DNA from: Avena insularis
Taxonomy: Eukaryota; Streptophyta; Magnoliopsida; Poales; Poaceae
NCBI GenBank assembly: GCA_023614405.1
Contig: CM042689.1
Location: 310,411,132-310,475,131, forward strand
Reading direction: 5' to 3'
Length of the DNA: 64,000 nt
Position numbers and translations under genes: made by a program. Shown here piece after piece: positions 35,894-49,321 of the stretch; position 1 is the stretch's first letter, and every line of letters begins with the position of its first letter. The notes under the pieces are model-generated. The model did not search any database. It was given only the letters and a program-made list of their open reading frames with translations, and was not told the DNA's origin.

Positions 35894-38800
35894 TGTAACA
35901 TCCCAAAAATCATGTTTCAAAAACTCATTCATTTCATCCTTGCATCATTCATTCATATAGGTTTTTTTTCTCAAATCATTTAGAGACAGAAGTTTGAGCT
36001 ATGATTTCATGTGGGCAATTTATCTCAATTGGCCATCACCCTTTGGGATTTTCTTGTCCATGACCTTGTTTGCTTGCCTCCATGATTGGAAAGATTAGGA
36101 GTAGCATTTAAACCCAAGATTCCAAATTTAGAAATAGTTTCAAACCCCTATTTCAAATATTTGCAACTAGAGCAAATCTCTGTTTATTTTGAAACCCAAG
36201 CTTGACTAAGCCTTTGCAAGGTAACCACTAGGATATTTGATTGTTTGTGAACCCACAGAACCCTGCAAAAATCCCCAAAGCAGTTTGAATTCAAAAGGAT
36301 TTGAATTCATATCAAATTCTATTCAGAAAATGGAATTAGAAAAAGAAAAGGCTTAAAGAAAGGAAAAAGGCCGAGCCAGAATCAGCCCAGCAAATCAAGC
36401 CCAAAGAAGCCCACGGGATCTCCTTTTCCTTCTCACACGCGCTGAAGACGCGTTAAGTCGCCGACAGACAGACCCCACCGCCACCTCGCACTCCTCGACA
36501 AGCGGCCTTCTCCACGCCACCATCGCCTCCACGCACGACCGCTTCATCCCCAAATCAACGCGAGCGCTTCGTTTGAATTCGGTGTAAATTCGATTTATTG
36601 CGAGTAATTCTCGCCGTGACCAGGCTATAAGAACCCCTCCGCCTCTCTCTCTCCTCAAACCCCAACCCGTAGCGCCACCAGGCTGCGAGAATTACCCTCT
36701 GAAACCCCGCCGTCTCCGACGATCGCCGGTGAATTCGGTGAGTCCAGAGCTCCTCCGCCTTGATCTTGCAAACTGATTCGTGAGCCTCGCGCTTTTTAAC
36801 ACGCTTTTGTTTGCTCGCATGGACCGTAGCTCGCAACATCGCCGACTAGTCGCCACCGACGCCCGCACGAACTCCGCGAACTCTAGTGGTAAGTACGCAT
36901 CGCCGCTTAGTTCACGCACACGGCTCTGTCTCGACTCTGTGAATCTAACCGTGTCCTCGCTTTGCCTTGGGGCAATCCACAGCAACGTCCACGACGACCA
37001 CCCGACGCACCCGACACCGCCACGAACTCCGGTGAGCAATCGCAGCCGTGTCCGAGCGCCCCTTGACCAACCGCAAGTACGACGAGCTTCGCCGTGACCT
37101 CCTGAGCCCGGTGAGCTACTCCTTTTCTCCTCTCCGTCGCATCGCCGGCAACGCCATCGACCGGCGCCTGGCCGCTGTAGCCGCTCGCCGCTAGTTTCGC
37201 CAGGTCGATAGGAACCGTTAGATCTGATCGATGGCTTAGATAGAATGACTAATCGAAGGGTACGTTGATCTGAGCCGCACCTACCCTTTAGATCCAGCGG
37301 TCTGTAGATTTCGATCCAGACGAACCGGTACGGGCGAATAAGAACATGACGCGTGGCTAGGTTAGATCTGAAAATAGAATTTAAAAACAGATTTTGATCC
37401 AGATTTCAAATGCCAATATCTTTTGAATTCCACGTTAGAATTTTGCAAACTTTATACCGTTGGATTCAAAAAACAAGACCTTTCTGCCTATCCTTTTGTT
37501 TAGAAAATAGTAACCATTAGTTTGGCTTAAATTGCAGAAACTTGTTTGAGGCCTTTTGAATATAAGTTTAGTTTAGTATTTTATTTTAGGGCTAAATAGG
37601 TTGTCTTGGCTATTTTGTGACTTGTTTAGTTTTGTATTCATGCACTTGCTTGGTTGAGTTTTCAAAAATCATCACTTGGTAGATTCATGCATGCATGCAT
37701 TCATAATATTTTGTTTGTATATATATTGTGTGTAATTGTGTGCTATAACTTTGTGTGTAGATTTTGCTAGTGATTGTGATTGTGACGAGTGCTACTCTCC
37801 ACACTACCAAGGCAAGTGATATCTTCATGAATATTCCATACCTATATTTTATACTTGCATTAGATATATTTTGTTAGGACTTGCATGCTACTTTTGTCAA
37901 TTGATGATGGGAAATCCTATTTAGAATAGAATGCTAGAATTGCTAGGAAAATTCCTAAGGATAAGTTGCCATGCCATGCTTAGCCTAGCTACTAGAAAAC
38001 TAGGGTGGTTTATATATTCACACTATGGAAAAATATTCTAAGTCTAAGGACTTGTTTTTTTTAACAAAACAACTAAGTTAATGAATCACCTGGGTGGAAT
38101 GGAAAGAATGGGATATGTTGAGTGGTTACACAAGGCCAGGGGTACCGTGAACCTTGTGTATCTCACTTGTGGATGGCCACCCAGAACAAAGAGATTTGAG
38201 TTGTCAAATGTTGAGAAGCTTCAAGTGCAACCACTTGGTAATATGGGCTGCCATGATCTTAGGATGCTGGAACTTAGTCTCTTGGACAGTGGGTGGTAGA
38301 TGGGTTGATAGGTTGGAGCTGGCCCATTTGACTAAGGAAAGGCTCAAGGATCATGTCTTGGGAAACCAAGGCTTGTGGGAAAGTGCACCACCTCAGAGTG
38401 TAAAACCTAAGTACTTAGCCATGTCCCTTGTAAAGGACAATTTGAGCATCAAGACATGGAAACTTCAAGAATCTCATCACTCCAATTTCTGAATAAAACT
38501 TGTGGGTGAACAAGGGTTAAAGGATCTTCAGTCTTTGATTGGTAGATGCCCTGAGTGGATCTTCAGTCTTTGATTGGTAGATACCTTGGGATAGTCTTTG
38601 CCAAACAAAAACTTAGTATTTTCAAAAAGTTAAGGAAAAATCTATTTTGAGCAATGCAAGCCTAAGCTCCACCAGCCAAATGCATATAGAATTATAGTCC
38701 ACTTAAAATATACTAAGGTATCACTTGCCAATACTATTCCAAAGTATTGACCCTCTGTGGCTGTAACTTATGATGTTGCAGGTTACTCTGATGATGAATA

Positions 38801-39058
38801 GGAGTCATGAGTCTACACTCAACATGCTTGCCTGTGGCACATGAAGATGAAGACTTATGTTTATTTACATATTCCATAAACTCTTGTATTAGGCCTTTGG
38901 CCATGAGTTGTAAAAGACTATGTTTTATCTCTGGAATGACTGTAATAAACGACCTTTGTATCTGTGTACTTCATCTTAAACTGTGGATGCTAGCATTGAT
39001 CCAGGGACTAGCATTGCAATCACAGGGATCTTTTCCTTTAATAAGGAGGGATCTTACA
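35894..39058 (+). repeat. 3' LTR of element A
   Basis: 87 bp shorter than the 5' LTR. AT-rich parts agree closely; the GC-rich part (36360-37330 against 26820-27860) has many 1-8 base losses. Same 35-bp tandem duplication and AATAAA. Ends GATCTTACA, followed by GAGGT (39059-39063), the target duplication. Confidence 0.92.
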
Positions 39059-39063
39059 GAGGT

Positions 39064-39791
39064 AGTGGGAATGATAGGTTGGAGCGCGTCCATTTGACTA
39101 AGGAAAGGCTTCTGAAAGGTCCTGTCTTGGGAAACCAAGTCTGGTGGGGAAAGTGCACAACCTCTGCAGATGGAAAATCTAAGTACTTAGCCAAGTCCAT
39201 GGCAATGGACAACTTGAGCATCAAGACATGGAAGCTACAAGAATCTCATCACTCCAACTTCTAAGTAAAACTTGTGGGTGAACAAGGGTGAAGGACCCCA
39301 ATGTCTATTGGTGGTTTCTTGGGAAGTTTTTGATAAAGAAAAACTTAGTGATTTCAACTAATAGGAAAAACCTATTTTGAGCAAAGCAAGCCAAGCTACA
39401 CTTAGCCAAAATGCATATAGTAATATAGTCCACTTAATATAAACTAAGGTATCACTTGCCAATACTATTCCAAAGTATTGACCCTCTGTGGCTGTAAGTT
39501 GTAATGTTGCAGGTTACTCCGATGATGATTAGGAGTCATGAGTGTACACTCAACATTCTTGCCTGTGGCACATGAAGATGAAGACTTATGTTTCTTTACT
39601 TATTCCAAGAACTCTTATATTAGGCCTATGGCCCTGAGTTGTAAAAGACTATGTTTTATCTCTGGAATGAATGTAATAAATGACCTTTGTATCTGTGTAC
39701 TTCATCTTAAACTGTGGATGCTAGCAATGATCCAGGGACTAGCATTGCAATCACATGGATCCTTTTTCCTTTACAAAGGAGGGATCTTACA
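39064..39791 (+). repeat. 5' LTR of element B, second part
   Basis: Resumes with AGTGGGAATGATAGG exactly where 26358 stopped, as seen by comparison with 48590 onward, and ends GGGATCTTACA. Confidence 0.92.
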
Positions 39792-39793
39792 GA

Positions 39794-39805
39794 TGGTATC
39801 AGAGC
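39794..39805 (+). other. Primer binding site of element B (tRNA-iMet)
   Basis: TGGTATCAGAGC two bases after the LTR end. Confidence 0.93.
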
Positions 39806-39932
39806 ACTGTGTTGCCTGTAGGATTATGACCCTAGTATTGAAAACCACTAAGAAAAAATTTCAACTACTTCTACACTTGTCTATTCTTCTCGTAAACTTT
39901 TCTAATCTTCTCATTCTCCTCTCTATTTGTAG

Positions 39933-40439
39933 ATGAACTCCATCAACGAAGCCGTGAAGAAAGGACCACGCATGACCATGACCTTGGCGTGTGAAACTGA
40001 GTTTCCCAAAATTCTCAAGGACCTCATGGTGGCAATGGAAGCACATGGTGCAGCTGTGTACAAAGGCTATCCAGTGATGGATGAAGGAGTGGAGTACTGG
40101 TGGGTGCAACTTCACTTGTACAAAAACAAGGAAGACAACCACAAAGAAAGAGGATTCTGCATGTACACCAACACTGTGATGCACACCACATTCTTTGAGT
40201 CAGCAAGAGAAGCAGCTTGGAGGACTATCAAAGAACTCAGTGCTAGAGTCAAGTGCAGAATGCTCAACCTCCAAAAAGACTTAGAGAAAGAGAAGGAACT
40301 TACCCAAGAGTTGGAAGCCACCAACCAAACCTTAAGGGGAGATATTATAGACTTAGTGATGGAATCATGTGAACAAGATAGGTGGATTGCCTCTAGGAAC
40401 ATTGTGTTAGCCAACAGATCTAGTGAGATAGGATTGTGA
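39933..40439 (+). CDS. ORFa of element B: 168-aa leader protein, intact
   Basis: Starts MNSINEAVKKGPRMTMTLAC after CTATTTGTAG. Collinear with ORFa of A without any indel; differences are scattered substitutions. VEYWWVQLHLYKNKEDN is unchanged. The C-terminal ~70 residues are helical and charged (LNLQKDLEKEKELTQELE). Terminates with TGA, where A has TAA, so the end of the frame has been kept although the codon differs. Unknown function. It is the only one of the four leader and gag-pol frames of B that is still open. Confidence 0.75.
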   Translation: MNSINEAVKKGPRMTMTLACETEFPKILKDLMVAMEAHGAAVYKGYPVMDEGVEYWWVQLHLYKNKEDNHKERGFCMYTNTVMHTTFFESAREAAWRTIKELSARVKCRMLNLQKDLEKEKELTQELEATNQTLRGDIIDLVMESCEQDRWIASRNIVLANRSSEIGL

Positions 40440-40634
40440 ACGCACTTCGTTAGTTGGACCACCACCTATCACCTTATTTTCCAACATGATACCTTAAATA
40501 AGTTTGGACCTTGATTGATGTAATGGATTCATGTATGCATGACTTGTGTGATTTATGCTCCAATGATATGTATGAAATGTTTGTCTTGTTATATCTTTAA
40601 TTGTGTTGTCCTAACATTTCTATCTTATAAATAG

Positions 40635-41440
40635 ATGCCTATTACCATCAGCACTGTTGAGGAGTTCCAGGTTACCCGTTTTGGTCCTTGTATCGTTGAG
40701 CTTACCACTTTGCTCAATCTCCCCCTTCCCACCATCATGGTGCACCCACTCACCAAGTTCGAGAGGAAGGACCTCTGGGGCTTCAAGGTGAACCAGCCCG
40801 GACGCCAGACGGAGCCTACTACGGAGGCCATCGTCTTCAAGCTTATGCACGATGACAGGGAGAGAGGCATGGAGGTCGTCATGAGGACCTGATAGGACGT
40901 CTGTTAGGCCGTCACTCCCGACAGGTTAGGGGCACCCACTTCCACATCTTCGGAAGACGTGATGATGATGGAGAGTCCATCGACTTTGAGGACGACTCGA
41001 GGGACGCAGCCGAGCCGATACGTCTCTATCTCCAGGACTTAGAGTCTCTTATTAGGCACGTGGACACGGACAGGAACAATGTCATGCTCAGCAATGACGA
41101 GCTCCAGGTGCAGCTTCGCGAGAAGGACAAGATTTTCGCACAGCAGGACGAGATAGTCAAGGAAATGGAGGCGAAGTTCGAGACCTAGGACCGTAAGTTC
41201 AAGAGTCAGGAGAAACGTGTCCAGGATAGGAACAAGAAGATCCGGGACATGACCGAAGAACTAAAGTCCAAGGATTTCGAGCTAGAGCAGCAGCAGATGG
41301 TGATCGAGAGGCTTCGCTCCCAGAAGAGGGCTCTCAAGACCAAGATCGAGTCCTTGACCACTACTATTGAGGAGAACAAGACCGCGATGGAGAACGCAGG
41401 TCTTACTTTTGTCAAGGAGGAGATTGATGCTGATGAGTAG
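40635..41440 (+). pseudogene. ORFb of element B, frameshifted and with a nonsense codon
   Basis: ATG 40635 after CTTATAAATAG, open to about 40890 (FERKDLWGFKVNQPGRQTE conserved), then a frameshift after VVM, where C has VVMQDLIGRLL. TAG at 41186-41188 interrupts the coiled coil; the last 63 codons are open to 41440. Total length is one base short of the intact 807. Confidence 0.8.
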
Positions 41441-41670
41441 ACTTGACTACTCGGTTATCTTTTATTATCATACTTGTTATTTGTGAACTTATTATTGGAC
41501 CATCCGACATGTGGATGGCTTGCCACTTGTGTGTTTTACTTTGAGAACTTGCTATCTTGTTGTTGAACTTTTATCTTTGTGTTGCATGCTATGTGTTTGC
41601 TTATGTGATGTAATGTGCATAAAAACATCTATGGGTATCTCATTCTTACCTCTATTTGAACAAACCACAG

Positions 41671-44600
41671 AGGCCTCCCCGTCGCGCAAACCCCAACCCC
41701 AACAACATCACCCCGGAAATGCAGCAAATGATGAATGCGCAAACACAGCTTATGCAAATGATGACAACATTCATCCAAAACCAGAATAACAACAACAACC
41801 CCAATAACAACAACAACAACAACCCTCCGGGCTTTGATATGCTCACCAGATTTCTGCGTTTGAGGCCAGCTAAGTTCTCGGGGACGACTGATCCCATGGT
41901 GGCCAATGATTGGCTACGTTCTGTGAACAAGGACTTAGTGACCGTGGGCTGCACGGATGCTGAAAAGGTCAGTTCGCAAGATCTGTTGGAAGGGCCAGCC
42001 GCCACATGGTGGGACAACTTCCAAATCACCACTCCTATTGATGAGGTGACTTGGGATATCTTTGAAGATGGCTTTCGCACTGCTCATATCTCATCAGGAA
42101 TGATGAGCCTGAAAAAGAAGGAGTTTCACAATCAAGCGCCACCGCAGCGTGGCTGAATATATAGAAGAGTTCAACAATCTGGCGCGCTATGCACCGGATG
42201 AGGTTGACACAGATGCCAAAAGAAAGGAAAAGTTTCTGGAAGGCTTAAATGATGAGCTGAATCTGCAGTTGTCTGTGGCATATGTTCCAACTTATCAGTC
42301 TCTGTGTGACAAGGCTGCTATTTTGGAGAATAAAATGAAGCAAGTCGAGAGTAGGAAGAGGAAACACTCCGACAAGCATAGCTCGGGATCGTCTCACAAA
42401 CGATCTCACTATGATGACAAGTAGCCAGGATCCCATAAGCATGGGAAATTCAATAAGCACCACAACCACAACCGTCATGACAACAAGCATCACCGCAGTC
42501 ATGACAATGACAAGTACAAGAACCACAAGAGTGGACATAAGAGCCACCACAATGGAAATGGTAGTGGAAGTGGAAGTCAGCCTAAGAGAGACATCAGTCA
42601 GGTTGAATGCTTCAAATGCAAGAAGCTGGGGCATTATGCTAATGAGTGCCCTGAGAAGAAAGTTGAAGGACCTAACAAGCCCAATCCTTTTCGTAGAAGG
42701 ATGTTAACCACATAAATGTGGAGGAGGTCTATGAGGAGCCTGATGCTGTTGCTGGTAAGTTCAGACTCAATTCTATTCCAGCATTTGTACTCTTTGACAC
42801 TGGTGCATCTCATTCATTCATATCAAAAGCATTTGTTGATAGAAATGGGTTTGCATCTGAAAACATTGGGTGTCCAATAAAAGTTAGTTCTCCGGGTGGA
42901 GATATGATAGTAAGTCTTGGATGCCGGGATCTTGTCATAGAGTTTGGAAAGCATAAATTTCAAAGGAGCTGATAATCCTAGATTCCCAAGGATTGGATGT
43001 AATTTTAGGAATGGATTGGATGGCTAAGTATGAAGGAGTGCTAGATTGTGCTAATCGTACTGTTGCACTCACAACCCCAGAAAGAAAAAGAATAAAATTC
43101 AGGTCAAACTTTGAATCCAAAGGAAGTAAGCTTAATTCTCTTAAGGGGGTTAGCATGGACAGTGTTCCAATTGTGTGTGAGTATCCGGATGTATTTCTGG
43201 AAGAATTGCCAGGAATGCCACCAGATAGAGATGTGGAGTTTCTGATAGATTTGGTACTGTGTTCGGACCGATAGCAAAGAGACCATACAAAATGTCAGTT
43301 GATGAACTGAAAGAGCTCAAGAAGCAACTAGGAGAACAGCTGCAGAAAGGATTTATCCAACCAAGTTCTTCATCTTGGGGAGCCCCAGTATTGTTCGTGG
43401 AGAATAAAGATAGAAGCCAAAGGTTATGCATAGATTACCGTTCACTCAACGAGGTAACTATCAAGAACAAATATCCTTTGCCTAGAATCAACGACTTATT
43501 TGATCAGCTTGAAGGAGCGTGTGTATTCTCAAAGATTGATCTCCGGTCAGGCTATTTTCAACTCAAGATAAGAGAGCAAGACATACCTAAAACAGCGTTC
43601 ACCACAAGGTATGGATTGTATGAGTATACCGTAATGCCTTTCGGCTTAACCAATGCTCCAGCATACTTCATGAATATGATGAACAAGGTGTTCATGGAAT
43701 TTCTTGACAAGTTCGTTGTCGTTTTCATCGATGACATCTTAGTCTACTCTAAGAGCAAAGAAGAACATGAGGGACACTTGCGTTTGATACTTGAGAAGTT
43801 GAGAGAGCATAAACTTTATGCCAAATTCAGCAAGTGTGAGTTACGTTAGAGGAAGTTGGTTTTCTTGGTCATGTTATGACAAAGGATGGCATAGCAGTTG
43901 ATCCTGCTAAAGTTTCAGCTGTAACGGAATGGGAATCTCCCAAGAATGTGAAAGAAGTTCGCAGTTTCCTTGGCTTAGCAGGTTACTATAGAAGATTCAT
44001 TGAGAATTTCTCAAAGGTTGCTAAACCCATGACTGAATTGTTAAAGAAAGACAAGAAGCTTGCTTGGTCTGAAGGTTGTGAAGTCAGCTTTCAAGAATTG
44101 AAGAAGAGACTTGTGACAGCACCGGTTCTATGTCTGCCAGATTTGGAAAAGGATTTCCAAGTATATTGCGATGCGTCTCATCAAGGTTTGGGTGCCGTAC
44201 TTATGCAAGACGGTAAAGTTGTGGCCTATGCCTCGGGACAACTCAAAACTCATGAAGTAAATTATCCTACTCATGATTTAGAGTTAGCCTCTGTCGTCCA
44301 TGCACTCAAAACATGGAGACATTACCTTTTGGGAAAGCGTTGTGAAGTGTTCACCGATCACAAGAGCTTAAAGTATATCTTCACCCAGAAGGAAATCAAT
44401 ATGAGACAAAGAAGATGGTTAGAGCTTATCAAGGACTATGATTTAAGTTTGCAATACCACCCTGGTAAAGCAAATGTTGTATCAGATGCTCTAAGTCGTA
44501 AGGTATTTGTGAATGGCCTTACCAACGGAGAATTGCCAGATGATTTGTGTAAGCAATTCAAAGAACTCAGATTGGAGATCGTGCCAGAAGGACATCTTAT

Positions 44601-46079
44601 GTCTTTAGACGTTCAACCCACTTTGTTGGACAAGATTCGAGAAGCCCAAAAGACTGATAAGGAAATTTAAGAGATTAAGGTAAATATTAGCCAAGGGAAA
44701 GCTAAAAGTTTCCATGTAGACGAACAAGGTACTTTATGGCATGGAAAACGTATTTGTGTTCCGCAAGATCCGGAGATGCGGAAACTGATTCTGCAAGAAG
44801 CCCACAACTCCCCATATTCTATTCATCCGGGTAACACCAAAATGTACATGGACATGAAAGAAAGATTTTGGTGGAATAATCTCAAGAGGGACATCGCCGA
44901 GCATATTGCTTTGTGTGATGTGTGTAGTAGAGTAAAAGCGGAGCATCAGAAACCAGCAGGTTTTCTTCAACCACTACCTATTCCTGATTGGAAATGGGAC
45001 AAAATTGGTATGTATTTCATCACCGGGTTACCAAGGACCAGATCGGGATATGATTCCATATGGGTAGTAGTGGATCGCTTAACCAAAGTGGCCCATTTCA
45101 TACCCGTGAAGACAACTTATACAAGTGCCAAGTTAGCCAAAATCTACATGAGTAGAATTGTATGCCTTCACGGTGTGCCTAAGAGTATTGTGTCCGATAG
45201 GGGAACCCAATTCACTTCTCATTTTTGGAGACAGCTACATGAGTCATTGGGAACGAGGTTGGAATTCAGTACTGCTTTTCATCCTCAAACCGATGGACAA
45301 ACAGAAAGGACTAATCAAATTCTGGAAGACATGTTGAGGGCATGTGCCCTAGATTATGGAGCAAGTTGGGATGAAAGTCTGCCTTACGCAGAATTTTCTT
45401 ATAACAACAGCTATCAAGCCAGCATTGAGATGGCACCGTTTGAGTTTCTCTACGGAAGAAAATGTACCACCCCATTGTTATGGAATGGTGTGGGAGAAAG
45501 AAGTTTATTTGGGCCAGATCTTATCAAAGAAGCCAAAGAGAAGATCAAATTGGTTAAGGACAGGTTGAAGATAGCACAGTCCCGACAGAAAAGCTACGCA
45601 GATCCTAAGCGTAGAGAAGTCACCTACAAAGTTGGTGATAGAGCCTATCTTAGAGTATCACCACTCCGTGGAGTGAAAAGATTCGGAGTCAAAGGAAAGT
45701 TGGCACCAAGATATGTTGGGCCATTCAAGATTCTGAGTCGCAAAGGCGAAGTTGCTTATGAAATTGAACCCAAAGATCTCTATCAAGAATCCATAATGTA
45801 TTTCATGTGAGTCAGCTTAAGAAATGTCACCCAGAAATGGAGGAATCTTCTTTGAAGGATACTATACCTTTGGAAGAAGTTCAACTAGAAAGTGATCTCA
45901 CTTATGAAGAAAAGCCTATCAAGATTCTTGAGACTGCAGAAAGAGTCACGAGAACAAAGACTATCAAGTTTTGCAAAGTGCAATGGAACCATCATACCGA
46001 AGAGGAAGCAACATGGGAAAGAGAAGATGATCTTCGGAAAGACCACCCTCACCTATTTGCTAGTCAATCCGAATATTGA
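41671..46079 (+). pseudogene. gag-pol of element B with chromodomain; start codon and integrase Asp lost
   Basis: The expected ATG after CCACAG is AGG (41671-41673). Domains: gag with [10 protein letters not shown]; poly-Asn (41785-41825); zinc knuckle [14 protein letters not shown] (42607 on); protease DTGASHSF (about 42797); RT with FIDDILVYS (about 43727); RNase [11 protein letters not shown] (about 44358); integrase zinc-binding region (44820-44945), first catalytic position GMYFITGLP where A has GMDFITGLP (codon TAT 45013-45015), SDRGTQF (about 45196) and QTDGQTERTNQ (about 45290); chromodomain YEEKPIKILE to WEREDDL (45903-46030). Frame breaks near 42130, 42690, 42965, 43258, 43845 and 45775, stops at about 42422 and 44668. 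The integrase frame 44776-45780 is otherwise open. Confidence 0.92.
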
Positions 46080-46093
46080 GGGCAAGATTCACC

Positions 46094-46109
46094 TTAAGGG
46101 GGTTAGATT
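46094..46109 (+). other. Polypurine tract of element B
   Basis: TTAAGGGGGTTAGATT next to the 3' LTR. Confidence 0.8.
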
Positions 46110-49100
46110 TGTAACATCCCTAAAATCATGTTTCAAAACTCATGCATATCATCCATGCATCCATCATCATTTAGGGTTTCATCTCAAAATCATTTCAAAA
46201 ACAGGAGCAAATGTTGCTCATTAATTTATGTATGAAAACCCTAGCCTTTGTGCTACATGCTAATGAGAAAGGTGATATTATTCATTCAGAATGTTTTGAG
46301 TTCAAACTTAAGTGATTTCAAAAGCTTGGGAAAAGTTTCAAAATAAAGTATGAAATAAAACCAAAGTTATGCCTATTATTATATCTCCTAAAAGGCTTGG
46401 TTTATTTTATTATTTTCAAATAACCCAACTAGGTCTGAGTGAACAGAGGTGTTTGACACTTATTTGGGTGCAAGGAACACTGTACAAAAAGCTAGAGCAA
46501 GTTTGAATTCAAACTTATTTGAAATAGAGTTTGAAAACCATCTCTAGAAAATCAATCAGAAAAAGAAAAGGATTAAAGAAGAAAAAAAATAGACAACCAG
46601 CTAAATCAATCCGAACCAGCCCAATTCGCCCAGCTAGCCTGAGCTCTCACCCACAAACGCTTTCTTTCACTCCCACCAGCTCCAGCTCACGACAGGACCC
46701 ACCCTCCTCCTCTCTCGCTGACAACCGCGGCCCACACGGGTACCGTCGTCTCCACCCCCACGACTGGTTCATCCCCAAATTGACGCCGGCCATTTCCTGT
46801 TGATTTTCGCAGATTCAATTCGCGTAAATGCACGAGTAAATCTCGCTCGTATCCTGGCTACTAAAACCCCCTCTGCCCCCTCTCCATTCTCCCCCAAACC
46901 CCAAGCCCAGAGCGCCCCAGGCTGCAAGAATTGCTCACCGCAACCTCGCTGTCTCCGACGAGCTGCAGCCACGATTCCGGCCAACTCCGACCAACCCTCT
47001 GCTCCTGGTTCACACGAGCAGGCTCCATTTGACCTCGTGCACCTCCCAGTACCACTAGCTCGCCCGCGCGTGACCCAGAACGTCGGCAACACAAGCGACT
47101 GAGCGCCACCGTCTTCGGCTTCAACTCCGTCGAGCTCCTCCGGTAAGTCCAGACCGCCCCAAGCCTTCTCCTTCACGCACGCGTCTTCTCCGTGATCCCC
47201 TGCATCTGACCAAACCCTCTGTTTGCCTCCTCGTGACCGACAGCGTCGCCTTTGACCTCGAACAGAGCCACCCGTCGCTAGACCCTACTCCGGCGAGCAA
47301 TCCACCGCAACCCTGAGCGCCCCTTGCCGAACCAACCATACGTTGAGCATCCCCACGTCCTTGAGATCACGGTGAGTACCTTCCCTACCCTTCTAGCTTC
47401 CTGTATCGCCGGCGCCACCACCATCTGACCGTCGCCGCCGCGCGCAGCCGTTAAGCGCCGCCAGTTAGTGGCATGACGTTTGTGTCCGTTAGATCCAAAT
47501 CGTAGGGTTAGGATAGATTATAATCGAAGGGGTATCGCATGCCTCTGCGCCGCTAGATCTAAGTTAGATCCTACGGTCTGATCTGTCGATCCGATAATCG
47601 GCAGCGCCAGTAATATTGCGACGCGTGTCTAGGGTTAGCTCAAAAACAGATTTCAAAATCAGATTTAGATCAAATTTTCAAAGGGGTATAACTTGAGATT
47701 CCCACGTTAGATTTTTGCAAATTTTATACCGTTGGAATCAGTGAGTCAAGCCCTTGCTGAATCTGCAATGTGTTTAACAAAAAGTTTCTGTTAAAATGAC
47801 TTTGTATGCAGAAACATGTTTAGGTCCATTTTGAGTATAGTTTTTGTTTAGCAAATTGTTTTAGGGCTAAATAAGTTTAGTTAGCAAACTTTTTGACTTA
47901 GTTATGTTTCTGTATCATGTACTTGCTTGATGGGTTTTCAAAAATCATCCCTTAGCATTTTCTTGCATGCATGCATTCATAATTTTGTTTGTATATAAAT
48001 TGTGTGTAATTGTGTGCTACAAATTTTATGTGTAGATTTTGCTAGTGACTGTGATTGTGAAGAGTGCTACTCTCCCCATTACCAAGGCAAGTGATACTTC
48101 ATGATATTTCCACCCCTTTATTTTGAATAAGCATTAGAATTATTTTTGCTAAGTCTTGCATGCTACTTTTGCCAAATGCTATGTTGGGAAACCCTATGTA
48201 GTGTAGAATTGTAGAATTGCTAGGGAATTTTCCTAAGTTAAGTTACTATGCCATGCTTAGCCTAGCTAGTAGAAAACAAGGGTTGGTAAAGTATGTTCAT
48301 GCTATGTTAAAAATAATTCTAAGTCTTTTGGACTTATGCTTTTCTTAATAAAACAACTAAGTCAATGAACCTCCTGGGTGGAATGGGACTTGAATTGGTG
48401 GTTTTTGGTTGAGTGGTTACACAAGGCCATGGATATGGCTTGTGTATCTCACTTGTGGTATGCCACCCAGGCACAAAGGGATTTGGAGGCCAAGTGTTGA
48501 GAAAGCTTACAGTGCAACCACTTGGCAATATGGGCTCTGCCATGATCATATAGGTTGCTAGAACTTAGTCACTTGGACAGTTGGTGGTAGTGGGAATGAT
48601 AGGTTGGAGCGCGTCCATTTGACTAAGGAAAGGCTTCTGAAAGGTCATGTCTTGGGAAACCAAGTCTGGTGGGGAAAGTGCACAACCTCTGCAGATGGAA
48701 AATCTAAGTACTTAGCCAAGTCCATGGCAATGGACAACTTGAGCATCAAGACATGGAAGCTACAAGGATCTCATCACTCCAACTTCTAAGTAAAACTTGT
48801 GGGTGAACAAGGGTGAAGGACCCCAATGTCTATTGGTGGTTTCTTGGGAAGTTTTTGATAAAGAAAAACTTAGTGATTTCAACTAATTGGAAAAACCTAT
48901 TTTGAGCAAAGCAAGCCAAGCTACACTTAGCCAAAATGCATATAGTAATATAGTCCACTTAATATAAACTAAGGTATCACTTGCCAATACTATTCCAAAG
49001 TATTGACCCTCTGTGGCTGTAACTTGTAATGTTGCAGGTTACTCCGATGATGATTAGGAGTCATGAGTCTACACTCAACATGCTTGCCTGTGGCACATGA

Positions 49101-49316
49101 AGATGAAGACTTATGTTTCTTTACTTATTCCAAGAACTCTTGTATTAGGCCTATGGCCCTGAGTTGTAAAAGACTATGTTTTATCTCTGGAATGAATGTA
49201 ATAAATGACCTTTGTATCTGTGTACTTCATCTTAAACTGTGGATGCTAGCAATGATCCAGGGACTAGCATTGCAATCATAGGGATCCTTTTTCCTTTACA
49301 AAGGAGGGATCTTATA
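46110..49316 (+). repeat. 3' LTR of element B
   Basis: 3207 bp, uninterrupted, so it shows the empty target site of A (GTTGGTGGTAGTGGG near 48580-48595). Small losses relative to the 5' LTR cluster in 46600-46720. Ends CTTATA, then GAATG (49317-49321). Confidence 0.93.
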
Positions 49317-49321
49317 GAATG

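Larger units (their letters stand above)
26359..39058 (+). mobile_element. Element A: youngest chromovirus of the stack
   Basis: LTRs 26359-29610 (3252 bp) and 35894-39058 (3165 bp), TGTAACATCC...GATCTTACA. Target duplication GTGGT (26354-26358) against GAGGT (39059-39063), one mismatch; the uninterrupted site is visible in B's 3' LTR near 48580-48600. Internal order: primer site, ORFa (open), ORFb (frameshifted), gag-pol (many frame breaks), polypurine tract. Being inside B, which is inside C, it is the latest of the three to arrive. Confidence 0.93.
23866..49316 (+). mobile_element. Element B: Tekay-like chromovirus with leader ORFs, host of A
   Basis: LTRs at 23866-26358 plus 39064-39791 (3221 bp) and 46110-49316 (3207 bp), TSD GAATG at 23861-23865 and 49317-49321. 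Between them: tRNA-iMet primer site, ORFa, ORFb, gag-pol with integrase and chromodomain, polypurine tract. The last bases of the 3' LTR read CTTATA instead of CTTACA. Without A the element is about 12.7 kb. Several frame breaks and an altered integrase residue make it non-autonomous. Confidence 0.93.
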
